From positions 243,644,501 through 243,708,500 of the forward strand of contig NC_134137.1 in assembly GCF_033958435.1 (NCBI RefSeq): a DNA stretch of 64,000 nt, in the 5' to 3' direction. A model generated the notes under the pieces. It was given only the letters and a program-made list of their open reading frames with translations. It ran no database searches and had not been told where the DNA came from. Source of the stretch: Carettochelys insculpta. Its lineage: Eukaryota; Chordata; Testudines; Carettochelyidae. The translations under genes and the position numbers were made by a program. Shown here piece after piece: positions 11,210-23,184 of this stretch; the first letter of the stretch is position 1; each line of letters starts with the position of its first letter.

Positions 11210-12180
11210 GTAGTAGTAGCATCCTTCAGTCTGCATAGACTATGGATTGCGCCCTTTAAAGTTTCAGTTGAGGACTTCATTTACAGCGTCTGTTGTGACT
11301 ATAAAGACCCACACGAGAGTGACAGTCCTTGCTGCATCTCTTGCAGATGTAGTGGGTGTCTGGCAAGTCCTTATTGTGCTTTCTGTGCGCTCGCTTCTCC
11401 TCTGCTAGCTGTCTGATCTTCAACTCACCCTTCTGAAGGCCCTTGTGTAACCCCTGCCTCCATCTGCTGCGGTCGTCTGCTAGATCTTCTCAGTTGTCCA
11501 GCTCGATGTCTACCTCTCTGAGGTCTCTCTTGCAGACATCTTTGTAACGCAACTGGGAGCGTCCGGGAGGTCTTTTGCCAGAGGCTAGCTCACCATACAG
11601 GATGTCTTTTGGAATCCTTCCATCGTTCATCCTGTGGACGTGGCCAAGCCAGCGGAGTCGACGCTGTCTGAGGAGGGTGTGCATGGTTGGGATTCCAGCT
11701 TGCTCGAGGACGGCAGTGTTGGTCACTCTGTCCTTCCATGATATTCCAAGGATGCGCCTGAGGCAGCGCAAGTGGAAGACGTTCAGCCTCTTTTCCTGGC
11801 GGGCATACAGGGTCCAAGTCTCGCTGCCATAAAAGAGGGTGCTGAGGATGCAGGCTCTGTAGACTTGCATTTGAGTGTGAGTGTACAGCTTGTTGTTATT
11901 CCACACTCTCTTGCTGAGTCTGGACAGAGTTGTGGCCGCTTTTCCGATCCTCCTATTTAGCTCAGTGTCCAACGACAGGGTGTCAGTGATGGTGGACCCT
12001 AGGTAAACAAACTCGTGGACAACCTCTAACGTATAGTTGTCAATGCTGATTGATGGGGATTCAGCAACATCCTGACTGAGTATGTTCGTCTTCTTTAGGC
12101 TGATGGTAAGCCCAAAGTCCTTGCACGCTTTGGAGAACCGATCCAGCAGTTTTTGAAGCTGGTCTTCTGTGTGAGACACT
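11210..12180 (-). pseudogene. 5'-truncated non-LTR retrotransposon: RT C-terminus and terminal zinc finger
   Basis: The minus-strand frame (to about 12175) reads LLDRFSKACKDFGLTISLKK, FVYLGSTIT, then NNKLYTHTQMQVYRACILST and RRLRWLGHVHRM, the usual post-palm region of a LINE reverse transcriptase. In the other frame further 3' (about 11371-11283) it ends in a Cys/His cluster, YICKRCSKDCHSRVGLYSHN, a C-terminal zinc knuckle. The N-terminal endonuclease and catalytic palm are missing, so it is a 5'-truncated copy. Both ends abut (TA)n DNA at about 11195-11207 and 12183-12232, suggesting insertion into a TA repeat. The main frame is fairly open, so this copy is not among the oldest here. Clade not determined; RTE or L2 relatives are possible. 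Confidence 0.75.
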
Positions 12181-12182
12181 AC

Positions 12183-12232
12183 AGTATATATATGTAGTGT
12201 ATATATATATGTGTGTATATATATACCCCTCC
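12183..12232. repeat. (TA)n/(TG)n simple repeat
   Basis: TATATATATGTAG and TATATATATATGTGTG tracts flanking the 5' end of the truncated LINE; a matching (TA)n tract lies at its 3' end near 11195. Confidence 0.85.
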
Positions 12233-13798
12233 CCTGAGATATTGTAAGTAATGCAGGCAAATGTTCATAAAGGGAAAAGGAGACATGCTAAATGTGGGGA
12301 TGAGAGCATTCCTATGAAAACTGTGTGAAAGGCGTGGAGGTCAAGTGTAGTAACTGTGTTGAGACATAAAGGCTGCATTGTATCCAGATGAGCTAACGAG
12401 GTACACACCACAAAAATTGTTAACAGCATCTTGTGAGGAAGTTGTAACTAGGAAAAGGATGAGAAAATCAGTACAGGAAAAAGGGGAATTACAGATACAG
12501 CCTTATCCTGGAATAAAAAGTATAAACCCTGCGAGAAGAAATAGATGAGAAAATTTTAATAGAGGGGAAAAAGAAAGGTTTAGTACCTGTATGATAGGAG
12601 TGACAAACTGTTCATGTTCAAGAGGGGAAAATTTTAAAAAAATGAAAATTGTAGCAAGGGTCATGCAAAAATGCTAATGTTTTAATAATCTGTCAATAGA
12701 CCATATTCATAAAATTTTGAATGAAGGTCATAGTGAAATATGACTAATGCGGAAATCACAGTCTTTCACTGGAATGTGCACAGTTTGATAGCACGTTGTC
12801 AAGAATGAAAGGAAAATATTCTAGAAATAAGAATTAAACTGATTGCATAAGTATACAGAAAACAGGGTTGGTTAAAAATCCCAGGCTTTTAGAGAAGGCC
12901 AAACAACATATGCATTCAGAAAACACATTACTTGGAAATGTGTAGCATACGTATTCAGAAAACATTACTTTGAAAATTCCAGGCTTTTAGACAAAACCAA
13001 AAACTTGGTAGAGATGAAAGTGTTTATACTTTTACAAGGGAAAGATTTAATTACAGTACACAGAAGAAGAGAATGAAGAAATAAATCTTGAATATAATGC
13101 TGTGGAGATCCCGGTGGAAAGGAGAAATATTTCTCTAAGGATTTAAGAAGTACTCAATTATTTTTTGTCAAGGTCCACATTTCTTGGTCAAGAGACAATC
13201 AAGGTCCAGAACCTGGAGAAAATGTTTTCATGCTGCAATAACAGCAATGATGATAGTAAGTAAATAAAAATATTTTGTGGATTTGGCCTGCGGTCCTCCT
13301 ATTGACTATCCTTGATTTATAATATCTATAACGCATGTGGGACATTAGAAAGCTCACAATTACAAGAAATAATGAAGAATGCTGAAGGACCATCTATTAT
13401 ATATGTGACCTAAATAGTCATAAATAAACTGTGAGCAAGTATGACAAGGGATAGTAATGGCACAGATGTAGAAAGCCTCATTGATTAAAACAATCTAGTG
13501 TTTTACAATGATGGCATACCCTTTAGATGTAGTGCAGCATGGTAGGGTTTTCTTGGTTAACCCTAATACTGCAAGCAAATGCAACTGGGAAATATATAAG
13601 GAAGAAGGAAATAAGAATGATAATTTCCCTGGACTTATTACTTTTTAAGTGCAAAGTAAGGTTGAAAATAACAAAAAATTGCCCACATTAAATTTTAAGA
13701 AAACTAAGCAGTGCTATTTACACCTAAATGCACAGAATTTATGAGTGACCCATGTCTGAGTGATGACAGAATTTCAACAACAGTGTAATAAAGAATAG

Positions 13799-13850
13799 TA
13801 GAATCATAGAACTGGAAAGGAGCTCAAGAGGTCATCTAGTCCAATAATTC
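13799..13850 (-). repeat. CR1 3'-end fragment
   Basis: AGAATCATAGAACTGGAAAGG followed by GAGCTCAAGAGGTCATCTAG is the conserved CR1 3' terminus in minus orientation, as at 48660. It is probably an insertion into the decayed LINE. Confidence 0.7.
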
Positions 13851-14260
13851 CTGACAAATCTAACCCGGCCCTGGGGACTTGAAAGCATTACTATGAAAAG
13901 CACATCAGAGGCCCCAACAAGGACTAAACTCATAACCACAGGTTTACAAGACCAGTGCTCTAGCCAGGGAACTCCTGTGGGGACAGGGGGGTGCATGGCT
14001 AACAATGCTTCCGATAGCTACCACTAAGTTAGCAAAGTATCCCAAAACTAAAAATTCATTCCCATACAAAATGGCAGTTGAAGAAAAGGCCACTATGAAA
14101 ATACAATTAATAGCAACGATCTAATGGAACATAAAAGAACTAAGGCAACTGTATGGAGAATTATTTTAAAAAGTCAAAGAAAGTTGAAGAAAGTGTCATG
14201 GGAAGTCAAATAAAAATACCACAATAGGCAAATTAGAAGAAAGGGTATAATTCAGACATA

Positions 14261-14417
14261 GCCTTTGTCTACACTAGAGCGTTTAAAGCACAACCCCAGC
14301 AACTCCATGAGGGGAGCACAGCACTTGGTGTTATAGCCCCGTTTAGAACTGTGCTTTAGAATGCCGTAACTCGCTGCCCATGGGAGAGCACAGTGAAGTG
14401 TTAGTGTAGACTTCGCC
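14261..14417. mobile_element. MITE of the GTCTACAC group
   Basis: The ends GCCTTTGTCTACACTAG and TTAGTGTAGACTTCGCC are inverted repeats and the interior has matching inverted segments (GTTTAAAGCACA / TGTGCTTTAGA). No clear target duplication. Lies inside the ancient LINE. Confidence 0.6.
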
Positions 14418-14914
14418 TAAGGGTAAGCTGACAAAATTGACAAAATAGCTAGGAGTTTCAATAATGAGAGAAAAAATGTTTACCAGAAACTTTCTGAGAG
14501 ATGAGTAATGATGAAAATCAAAATGTAATTATGTGCCGGATTAAAAGACAATTAATTAAAGAGAGGCATTAACTGCTATGCAGCAGGGAAAACATGAAGA
14601 TGCTCTGTCTACTGAGTGAAAAGTCTCATATGAAGGAACTTGAAAAAGCTATTGCTGTAAACAAAAAAATGTCACCAGGTATGTCTGCGATAGAGTGTTC
14701 GGGTATCTTCCTGGAAGTAGTTCGAGGATACTTTTAGAATTCTATAATAATACATGAAACAATGAGAGATACTGGCAGAGTAGAAAGGTGCAGTGGCAAT
14801 TCCAATAAGAAAATCAGGCAAAATATTTTCAAAAGAGGAGGCCCACTGACCAATTGCCCTTATGTCCTGACTGGATAACATCACAGAGAGAGAAGGGTGA
14901 ATATATACATACTT

Positions 14915-15000
14915 ATCGTAGAACTGGAAGGGCCTTTGAGACATCATGGAGTCCAGTTCCCTGCACTCACAGCAGGACTTATCACTATCCCTGACAGTTT
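14915..15000 (-). repeat. CR1 3'-end fragment
   Basis: CGTAGAACTGGAAGGGCCTTTGAGACATCATGGAGTCC is a diverged CR1 3' end in minus orientation. Confidence 0.55.
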
Positions 15001-15429
15001 CCACCCCCACATTTAAACTGCCTCAGACCTTCGAAAGTCCCCCTGAAGTATTGAGCTCACAGCCCCGGTTTTATAAGGGCAAGGCACTAATCACTGAAGT
15101 ATTCCTTCCCCGAACCCACCACTGCATTAGCTGGGATGAAAGGTTGGTTGTTCATTGGACAATCCAGGGTATTAAATTAAAGTGCAGAGTGGTTTTAGGA
15201 GCGGAAGATACAGCATTCACCATACAGTTAAACCGAAAAATGAAATGTCAAAAACAATGAGAAACAAAGGTTTCATTTTAGCAGTCTTTGTAGATACAGG
15301 AAAAGGATTTGGCATGCTATGGAGGGCAGATTTATTGTACAGAACAGGCACAACAGGGATAAGGAAGACAATGGATGGATGGATGAATTAGAAAATTTTT
15401 GAGTAAAAAGGACGATGCAGGTAAGAGTT

Positions 15430-15815
15430 GGGACTTTTGTGCCAACTCTGTATAAAAGTTCCCTGCTGTCAGGGGGAGCTGAGATCCTTGCCCAGCCCCA
15501 GGGCAAGGCTGCAGGGAGGGAAAGAGGTGGATCTATGCTCCCATAAGGGCCAAGTACTCACGTAGAAGGGGCAGAGCTGCTGCAACTAGCCCTCAGCATC
15601 TGCTGGAACATGCTGTACCCCAGCCCCTGTACCCTCAGAGGCAACACAGGGTGCAGCATGCAGTGGTCTGGTGACGATTTAAAGGGCCCAGGGTTCCAGC
15701 AGCTGACCAGAAGCCCTGAGCCCTTTTGAATTGCCAGGTCCCAGGGCATCTTCCTGCTTTGTACCCCCATCAGCACACCTGCCTACTGTGTGCCATTTTT
15801 ATCAGTCAGACCTTA
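15430..15815. other. GC-rich segment of unknown origin inside the LINE
   Basis: This 385-bp block is GC-rich and unlike the AT-rich LINE sequence on both sides, which continues from the VFVDTGK box to the LLADE box across it. It is probably an insertion, but no terminal repeats or target duplication could be fixed. Confidence 0.35.
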
Positions 15816-15905
15816 ATGTTCTTATGATGAATGACCTTCCAAAGTGAGTAAGTGCTGGGGTAGCTATCATGCTACTTGCAGATGAGTGTGCTTTATGGGC
15901 TAGGA

Positions 15906-17040
15906 CAAGGGTGGGAAAGATGCAACCCACAGGTCAGATCCAGCCCACCAATCCTTGAATCCAGCACATGGATATCCCTTGTGACTTCAGAAAGGAGAGA
16001 GCACTGAGTGCTGACCCCACCACCAGGAAAATCTCTCAGTTTCTATTGGCCAGTGTCTAAAGCTGCCCCTGCCTCCAGCAAATTTTCTCAGCTCCTATTG
16101 GCTGGAAATCAATGCTGGGGGTGGGAAGCATACAGCACAATTTTTCAGCTCCCATTGGCTGGTTTCTGGCAAATCAGAGCTGAAAGATTTTGTTGGGGGC
16201 AGGGGAAGTGCAGTACAATTCCTCAGGTTCCATTGGCTGGTTTCCAGCCAATAGGAGCTAAGAGATTTTTCGGGGGGTGGGGACAGCATGCAAAACTGGC
16301 CTATGAGAGTGGAGTGATTTCGCTGGAATTTGGGGGCGGTGGGCAGTGCAGCACAATTTCTCTGCTCCCATTGGCCAGTTTCTAGCCAAAAGAAGCTGAG
16401 AGATATTGCTGGGGCTGGGGCTGGGGCTGGGGCAGTGGTGAAACTCTCCCCTCCCTTCCCCACTAAGAGCAGAGAATCACATTGACCAGCCTAGGGGATT
16501 AGCGCTGCTTGCAGGCTGAGAAGCCTACCTGTCACTGCTGCTGGCCAGGAACTACTTAGGTAAGTGCCTTCCAGCCACAGCCTGGTTCTGGCACGCCACC
16601 TCAACTCCCTCCCAGATCCAGCACCTCTTCTTATGCCCATTTCCCCACACCAGAATCTTCTCCTTCACCCATCCCCCCTCCTGGACAGTGAACCCCAATA
16701 CAGTGCCCCAGGTTACCACCCAAACCCTCTACACACTCCTGCCCCCATGTCTCCATCACAACTCTCACTCAGACCCTGCTCTCACTCCTACATCCCTCTC
16801 CCAGGTCAGAATCCTCTCCTACCCTCTCCCAGCCCCTCCACCCCACTGCACACCTTCAGTCACAACCCCTCCTTCTACCAAACTCCATTTAAGACCCCAC
16901 ATCCTCTCTTGCACCTCAAACCCTGCGCCCGAGCTTCCTTCTGCACCCATCTTCCATCCCAGACCCCACATTCCTTCCATTGAAAAGGGTGGCCCTTCAC
17001 CACCTACCAAAATCTTAGAGTGGTCCCCATGCCTAGGCTA
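15906..17040 (+). mobile_element. hAT-type DNA transposon relic with internal degenerate tandem repeat
   Basis: Starts CAAGGGTGGGAAAGATGC, resembling a hAT terminus (CAGGGGTGGGCAA, seen better at 48371). It contains degenerate units of about 75-100 bp (16030-16420) built on CTCCCATTGGCTGG and its complement CCAGCCAATAGG, then a C-rich stretch (16560-16980). The element at 28450-29172 has the same CTCCCATTGGCCGG segment followed by the same kind of C-rich region. The proline-rich open frames across 16564-17041 come from composition. Confidence 0.5.
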
Positions 17041-17360
17041 AGAGCAGAACTTTGAGGGAGCTGAGAAGAGAATCGACACAGCATTATAAGTTTTTGGGCT
17101 GGAGATAGGTGTGGGGTTTCAAGTTCAGTTTAAGGACCGATCATTATAAAGACAGGAAAAGCTCCAAAGGAATGTAAACTGTGTGGTTCTGGAGTGCAAC
17201 ATAGGTAAGAAATTGAAATTCCTGGGGATAATATTTGATAGTAAAATACTTTGGAAAGCTCATCTAGACTAGGGTAAAGAAAAATGCAAAGGAGAGATCA
17301 ACTTGCTCAAGAGCATGCTGGGACTGATTGGGTGGCAGAAAAGATAACATTGCTAGTGGT

Positions 17361-18152
17361 AACAGAGAGGAAGCCGTGCGAGTCTGTACACTATCAAAAC
17401 AAAAAGCAGTCAAGTAGCACTTTAAAGACTAGCAAAATAGTTTATTAGGTGAGCTTTCGTGGGACAGACCCACTTCTTCAGACCATAGCCAGACCAGAAC
17501 AGACTCAATATTTAAGACACAGAGAACCAAAAACAGTAAGCAAGGAGGACAAATCAGGAAAAGATAATCAAGGTGAGCAAATCAGATAGTGGAGGGGTGG
17601 GGGGGAAGATCAAGAATTAGATTGAGTCAAGTATGCAGACAAGCCCCTATAGTGACTCAGAAAGTTCCCATCACGATTTAAACCATGTGTTAATGTTCCG
17701 AATTTGAATATAAATGTCAGTTCGTCCACTTCTCTTTCGGAATGGGGCATTCTGTCAATGACCTCAAGGTATGTGTGTTACTGAAGAGAAATTATCACTC
17801 TGTTTTAGAAAGAGAAGTGGAGGAACTGACATTTATATTCAAATTCGGCACATTAACACATGGTTTAAATCGTGATGGGAACTTTCTGAGTCACTATAGG
17901 GGCTCATCTGCATACTTGACTCAATCTAATTCTTGATCTTCCCCCCACCCCTCCACTCTCTGATTTGCTCACCTTGATCATCTTTTCCTGATTTGTCCTC
18001 CTTGCTTACTGTTTTTGGTTCTCTGTGTCTTAAATATTGAGTCTGTTCTGGTCTGGCTATGGTCTGAAGAAGTGGGTCCGTCCCATGAAAGCTCACCTAA
18101 TAAACTATTATGCTAGTCTTTAAAGTGCTACTTGACTGCTTTTTGTTTTGAT
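17361..18152. mobile_element. Long Penelope inverted dimer (792 bp) with perfect 12-bp target duplication
   Basis: Two arms of about 350-380 bp meet around a 65-bp spacer (17742-17807). Each arm contains, from the outside inward, the Penelope terminal block, the AGACTCAATATTTAA segment, and the end of the Penelope reading frame (right arm: REVEELTFIFKFGTLTHGLN). That peptide matches the C-terminus of the 23.8-kb element (REISELQFISKFDALSSGLN). ATTGCTAGTGGT flanks both ends exactly (17349-17360, 18153-18164). The mirrored arms are highly similar. Hammerhead-like cores are at 18064-18090 on plus and 17481-17455 on minus. Confidence 0.85.
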
Positions 18153-18464
18153 ATTGCTAGTGGTGTGTAGCTTTGATCAGACTTGTTATTGACCAAGGCT
18201 GCCAAGCTTATGGATCAGTGGAAAAAATCAAAATTTAAAAAATTAGAGGTAATACAAGCACAGGCAGTATGAATTGGGTGGGGTGAAGTTAGTACAGCAC
18301 TTTTATGCACTACAGAAAGCTGCTACAGGGTGAGCCTCTCCAGTCCAGGACCCTTGGGACCTGACTGGTGCCCAATGAGAGAATTTGCCAGATCACAGGA
18401 GGTCAATATTATTTAGCAGCATTATCAACACTTCCATTGCTTATGGGCTCTTAGAAGACATTTA

Positions 18465-18758
18465 GGCTGTGTCTTACGCTACAAAAATAACTTTGAAGTT
18501 GCTTATTTCGAAGCTCAAGTTTGAAGTAAGCAACTTCAAAGTAGTGTGTCTACACACGCCTTACTTCAAAGTTAAACTTCAAAGTAAGGCACTACTTCAT
18601 TTCCAGGAATGGAGTAAGGACTTCGAAGCTGGGCTACCTACTTCGAAGTTAACTTTGATGCAAGGGAAAAAAATGCGTGTAGACTCTTTGCTGGCTACTT
18701 CGATGTAGTGCATAACTCCATAGTTAACTTCAGTGTTAGTTCCTATCGAAGACACACC
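18465..18758. mobile_element. MITE, longer relative of the 2850 element
   Basis: The ends GGCTGTGTCTTACGC and GAAGACACACC are flanked on both sides by TTTA. The interior is rich in ACTTCGAAGT/ACTTTGAAGT motifs and shares its right half (CCAGGAATGGAGTAAGGAC, CTGGCTACTTCGA) with 2850-2990. Confidence 0.65.
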
Positions 18759-19496
18759 TTTAGGGTTAATTTAGAGCTAAACAACAGCACCAAACACTGC
18801 GAGCCAGGACTAGTGGCTGTAAACAAACTTTATGGGACTGCAGGAAACTTGTAAACCCATGATAAGCGGTCGTCCAGCTAACTAAAATCATGCCAGCTTA
18901 CAGATGTTGCTGTACGAGAGAGTGCTGGACTAGAGAGGTTCATCCTGTAGTGAAATGTGAGTTAAATTGCTAATGTAATTACTGAAGTTAAGTTAAGTTT
19001 CTTGGCCAAATTAATGAGAATTGCAATGATGAAAACACCAAACAAATATATAAGGCTTGTTAGGAATTCCGCAGGTCACCTACAAGCCATAATGTTGAAA
19101 CTCCATATGCCATTTGAGCTAAAATGTGGATGCAGGAATTGAAAGAAAAGGAAAAGCTAAACAATGTCAAAGCTTTTGATCATGGGCAAAATTAATTAGA
19201 GCTGGAAAACTATGAGTCCAAACATGGATTTTGATTTATTTTAAAAACTTGAGAGTAAAAAGGGGACGATAGGTGTAAAAAATGAAGTGTACCACCATAT
19301 AGATGAAACATAGTCTTTTTTTTTTTTGTCAAATATGAGCAGACGGGTCCAAAAAGAAATAAAACAGGAAACGTAGGAATGTATTATACACCAAAGTTAG
19401 GGATTTGTACATATATAATAATATAGCTGTCACTAAACTGGATTTGAGATGCACACCTAGCAGCTGCAGTCACTTTTTTCAGATTCAGTATCAGGC
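18759..19496. other. Unassigned intergenic DNA
   Basis: AT-rich stretch with no recognised gene or repeat; no open frame of interest. Confidence 0.4.
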
Positions 19497-20181
19497 TTTA
19501 AGAACTGCCATGCTGGGTCACACCAAAGGTCCATCTAGCCCAGTATCCTGTCTTCTGACAGTGGCTTAATGCTAGATGCCCCAGAGGGAGTGAACAGAAC
19601 AGGTAATTATCGAGTGATCCCTCTCCTGTAATCCATTTACAGCCCCTGACAAATAGAGGTGAGGAGCACCATCTCTACCCATCCCGGCTAATATGTATCG
19701 ATAGACCTAGCTCCCGTGAATTTATCTACTTCTTTTTGAACACTGTTAAAGTCCTAGTCTTCACAACAGCTTCTGGCAAGGAATTCCACAGACTGATTGT
19801 GCGCTGTGTGAAGAAAAACTTCCTCTTGTTTGTTTTAAACCTGCCAACTATTAATCTCAGTTGATGACCCCTAGTTCTTCTGTTATGGGAACAAGTAAGT
19901 AACTTTTCCTTATTCACTTTCTCCTCACGCTTTCTGATGATTTTATAGATCTCTGTTATATTTCCCCCCTTAGTCTCCTCTTTTCCAAGCTGACAAGTCC
20001 CAGTCTTTTTAATCTCTCTTCATATGGCACCCATTCCAAACCCCTAATCATTTTAGTTGCCCCTTTCTGAACTTTTTCCAATACAGATATATCTTTTTTG
20101 AGATGAGGTGACCCCATCTGTACACAGTATTCAAGATTTGGGCATACCATGGATTTATATAGAGGCAATAAAGTATTCTAT

Positions 20182-22247
20182 GGCTACGTTTACACTACAA
20201 GATACATTCGAATGTATTAAAATCAATTTTGTAATACTGGGTTTTATAAATTTGAATTTGAGTATCCTCACCTTCCCACAGGCTCCCCACAAAGTCAACT
20301 TATTACTGCCACATTCAAGCAGCAAACATCAACTGTTGCAGCAGTGCATTGTGGGAACCTATCATCCCTCATCCCTGTAGCATTCTGCGTATTTTCACTG
20401 GTGCAGCATGGGAAAAAATGCCCCACGAGTGCTTGTGGGTATTTGACATCATCTTCCCACAGTGCATTGCCCTCACTCCCCATCCATGGTAAGCAAACAA
20501 CCATCTTTCCATGCAGCAGGAAGGAAAAGTAGGGCATCAACAAAGACTGCTAAATTAACAGTAACCTATTGCTTCTATAACTGAATTGCTTTTTAAAACT
20601 GTAGCTGTAACTGAATTATCAAAGATTTTATAAAAAGCAGCAGGTGTGTGTGTCTTCTCAACTGGCCTTCCACCCACTGTCACCGCTCTCTGGACTACAT
20701 CTGATCCCTGAAAATAACACAGGGACAATGCAAAGCGCAGATAGTAAAGGTTTTGAAAAAAAGGTTTGGTGAGGGAGGGTTTTTGGCTTCCCAGTTCGTT
20801 ATACAGCTTCTGTGTCCCGGGATCTTCCAGCAGTCTGTGTCTTCTCAACTGGCCCTCCACCCACTCTTCCCTGCATGAAGCAATCCAAAGTTAGAAGAAA
20901 GACGATAAGGAAGGCTAGGAAAAAAAGATTTTTGGCTTCCCTCTTCACTACACAGGCTTTGTCAACACAGGGGATGGGGCTCACCAAATTTCATTGCCAT
21001 TGGGGGGAGGTTTGGTATTTGGGAGGTTGAATGGCCAGTTGACATGGTCCCTGAAAATCTTTTTGGGTGGTACAGTGTGGGTTCTGTGGCTTGAGCCACT
21101 TGAACTGTCCCCACTGGGCAGCAGCCAGGCCCCACAAGTCTTAGCCACCAGGATTAGACTTCCTCTGGGCGGCTGCAAGCCCCAGAAAATCTTAGCCACC
21201 AGGGTGGGGGGAGACTTCCCCATGGCAACAGCTAGCCCCCAGTTTCCTTGTTCTGGAAGATGGGGTGGGGGTGTAGGGTGGAAGGCCAGTTGAGGTTCCT
21301 CTCCACACACACACACCCTGGTGGCAGCCAGGCCCTGCAAGTCATAGCTACCAGAGGAGAATTCCCTGGTGGTAGCCAGGCCCCTCAAGTCTTAGCCACC
21401 ACAGGAGACTTCCCCCAAGTGGCTGCAAGCCCAAAAAATCCTCCCTGCCCTTGGAGCCCTAGCCACGTGCAAGCCAGGGCATGGTGCTGCCTGGCAGCAT
21501 GGCCAGAACTGAACAGCAGGTATGTCCTTTTCTTGGGTTGGGGCTAGCCATGTAATGTGGTTGGGTGTGGGAAAGACCCCGACTACTTGGGGCTTGGGGG
21601 GGAGGGAGTGGGGGGCACACACAAATGTAAAACACTGAGAAGTTTCTCAGACTCTCATACAAGCATGCCCCCCCACCCCCCAACAGCCTTGGTGCCACGC
21701 GGTGTGGTGCAGCAGCATCTGACACCAAGCAGCACAGAAAAAGTAGCAAGTGCTCAGCTAGCAGAGGTAGGGACAGAACCATGAACTCTGTGGTGGGGCT
21801 ATTTGTAATGGGTAGATGCGCTCACAGCACTGCTAGCGAAGAAAGAAAGACGTTTCTAATACAAACTTCTCATACAAACATGACCCAACAGGCACAGGCT
21901 TCCTCGTCCTGAATTGAAATTCACGGTCTTCTTGTTACCTAATTCTTATGTACGTGGAGAGCAGCGGAGATGGAAGCAGCCAGAGCGGAGCACTGTGGGG
22001 CATTGTGGGGTACATATGGGACAACTCTGGAGGCCAGTAAATACAATTTACAGACGTAGCGCTTCCACACTAGCTTTCATTCGAACTTTTAGATTTGAAC
22101 TTGACGTGACACCCACCTGGTTTTGGCGATGTTTTGATATAGATATTAGTGCTCCCTAAATCGAGCTAATGGTATTTACATTGAAGACAGTCATATTGTA
22201 ATATCGAGCTAATTGCCTTAAATTTATCTTGTAGTGTAGATGTAGCT
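20182..22247. mobile_element. 2.07-kb non-autonomous DNA element with GTCTACAC-group ends and 3-bp TAT duplication
   Basis: The left end GGCTACGTTTACACTACAAG and right end CTTGTAGTGTAGATGTAGCT are 17-of-20 inverted repeats, bounded by TAT at 20179-20181 and 22248-22250. It sits in the middle of a CR1 that resumes on the other side. The interior is non-coding as far as I can see: AT-rich near the ends, GC-rich in the middle, with a degenerate tandem array at 21110-21430. The two direct CTTCTCAACTGGC-CTCCACCCACT segments (20652 and 20841) show another internal duplication. Too long for a simple MITE, with no recognisable transposase. Confidence 0.7.
21110..21430. repeat. Degenerate tandem repeat (GGCAGCCAGGCCCC...CTTAGCCACCAGG)
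   Basis: About five units of roughly 55-60 bp, each with a variant of GCAGCCAGGCCCCACAAGTC, TTAGCCACCAGG and GGAGACTTCCCC, inside the 2.07-kb element. Confidence 0.65.
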
Positions 22248-22374
22248 TATGTCTGATTCTGTGTCTCTTTTTTAATGATTCCTAACATTGTTTCCTTTTT
22301 TGATTGCTGCAGCACACTGAGTGGATGTTTTCAGAGAACTATCCACAATGACTCTGAGATCTCTCTCTTGAGTG

Positions 22375-23184
22375 ATTTACTTGACTTTAACCTGTGTGCT
22401 CTGGGTGGAGCATAGGTCATCCACAAGTCTCCTCCACTTCACTCTGTCTAGGGACAAAACTTCTAGCTCACCCCAACAGTACTCCAGTTGTTGTCCTTCA
22501 GTCTCAGTAGATCTTCTCCACGTAGTCTGAGGTGTTCCTCTTTTGCATTTTCCTCGTGTGTTCCATTTGCTAGCTTGAGGGACTATGCTGGCTGATGGTT
22601 TTCTGAGAGTGTGGCCTAGCCATCCCCACTTTCTTCTCTTGATTTGAACATCAAGTGATTCTTGTTCCGTTCTGCTCCAGAGCTCCCTGTCTGTGACCAA
22701 GTCTTGCCATTTGATATCAAGGATGTACCTCAGGCATCTGTTTATGAATGTCTGTAGCTTGTGATCTGAAGACTTTTTAGTATGCCAGGTCCCACATGCA
22801 TACAACAGCACACTCCTCACATTTGTGTTGAAGATCTGCAGTTTCTTTGCAGATACTATTTGTGATCACCATATGGGACGAGGAGACTTGAATGCATCTG
22901 TTGTTTTTTCCATTCTGGCATTGATATCCTTATCTGTTACACAGTCTCTGCCCCTAATACTCCCCAAGTAGGTGAGCTGCTCCACATCTTCCAAGTCATC
23001 CCCTCCCAGTGTGATCGTGTTGTTATTGGACTAGTTGATCCTCATTGTCTTGGTCTTTCCCTTATTGATGCTCAGTCCAGACACTGATGCAGTTGTTGCT
23101 AGTATTGTGACCTTTTCTTCCATGCTTTCGTGTTGGTGTGAAAGGTGGGTGATATCATAAGCAAAATTAATGTCCTCTAGCTGT
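22375..23184 (-). pseudogene. 5'-truncated LINE nested in CR1, 13-bp target duplication
   Basis: The minus-strand frame (22378-22820) has the post-RT region SVLLYACGTWHTKK, RCLRYILDIKWQDLVTDREL, KRRKWGWLGHTLRK and SLDRVKWRRLVDDLC, then a stop at its 3' end. Upstream, 22820-23184 has the rest of the RT thumb with frame breaks. It is flanked by TCTCTCTTGAGTG (22362-22374) and TCTCTCTTGGGTG (23185-23197), 12 of 13 identical. It lacks a long poly-A tail. A non-LTR element different from CR1; an RTE-like affinity is a guess from the WLGHTLRK motif. Confidence 0.75.

Larger units (their letters stand above)
12735..18260 (+). pseudogene. Ancient I/Jockey-like LINE, heavily decayed and interrupted
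   Basis: Collinear fragments on plus spell a LINE in order. An endonuclease start is at about 12745 (EITVFHWNVHSLIARCQE); a later endonuclease piece is near 13445 (DSNGTDVESLID then NNLVFYNDGIPFRCSA). A pre-RT/RT piece is near 14650 (KAIAVNKKMSPGMSAI, then PIALMS), and RT palm fragments are at 15280-15390 (FILAVFVDTGKGFGMLWR) and 15830-15900 (VSAGVAIMLLADECALWA, a YADD-like box). A thumb piece is at 17205-17330 (KFLGIIFDSKILWKAHLD), and a last piece follows 18165. Many stops and shifts separate them. Interruptions: a GC-rich segment (15430-15815), a hAT relic (15906-17040) and the inverted dimer (17361-18152). Clade assignment from motifs is tentative. Confidence 0.6.

Noticed and set aside
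13925..13985. tRNA-like sequence (AACCACAGGTTTACAAGACC)
   Set aside because: Only a weak T-arm resemblance; no complete cloverleaf can be drawn.
16030..16420. CRISPR-like or satellite array
   Set aside because: Units are degenerate, of unequal length, and without regular spacers; they belong to the hAT relic.
16564..17041. Long proline-rich open frames (also 28519-28974)
   Set aside because: C-rich hAT-relic DNA is open in several frames at once; no domain is recognisable.
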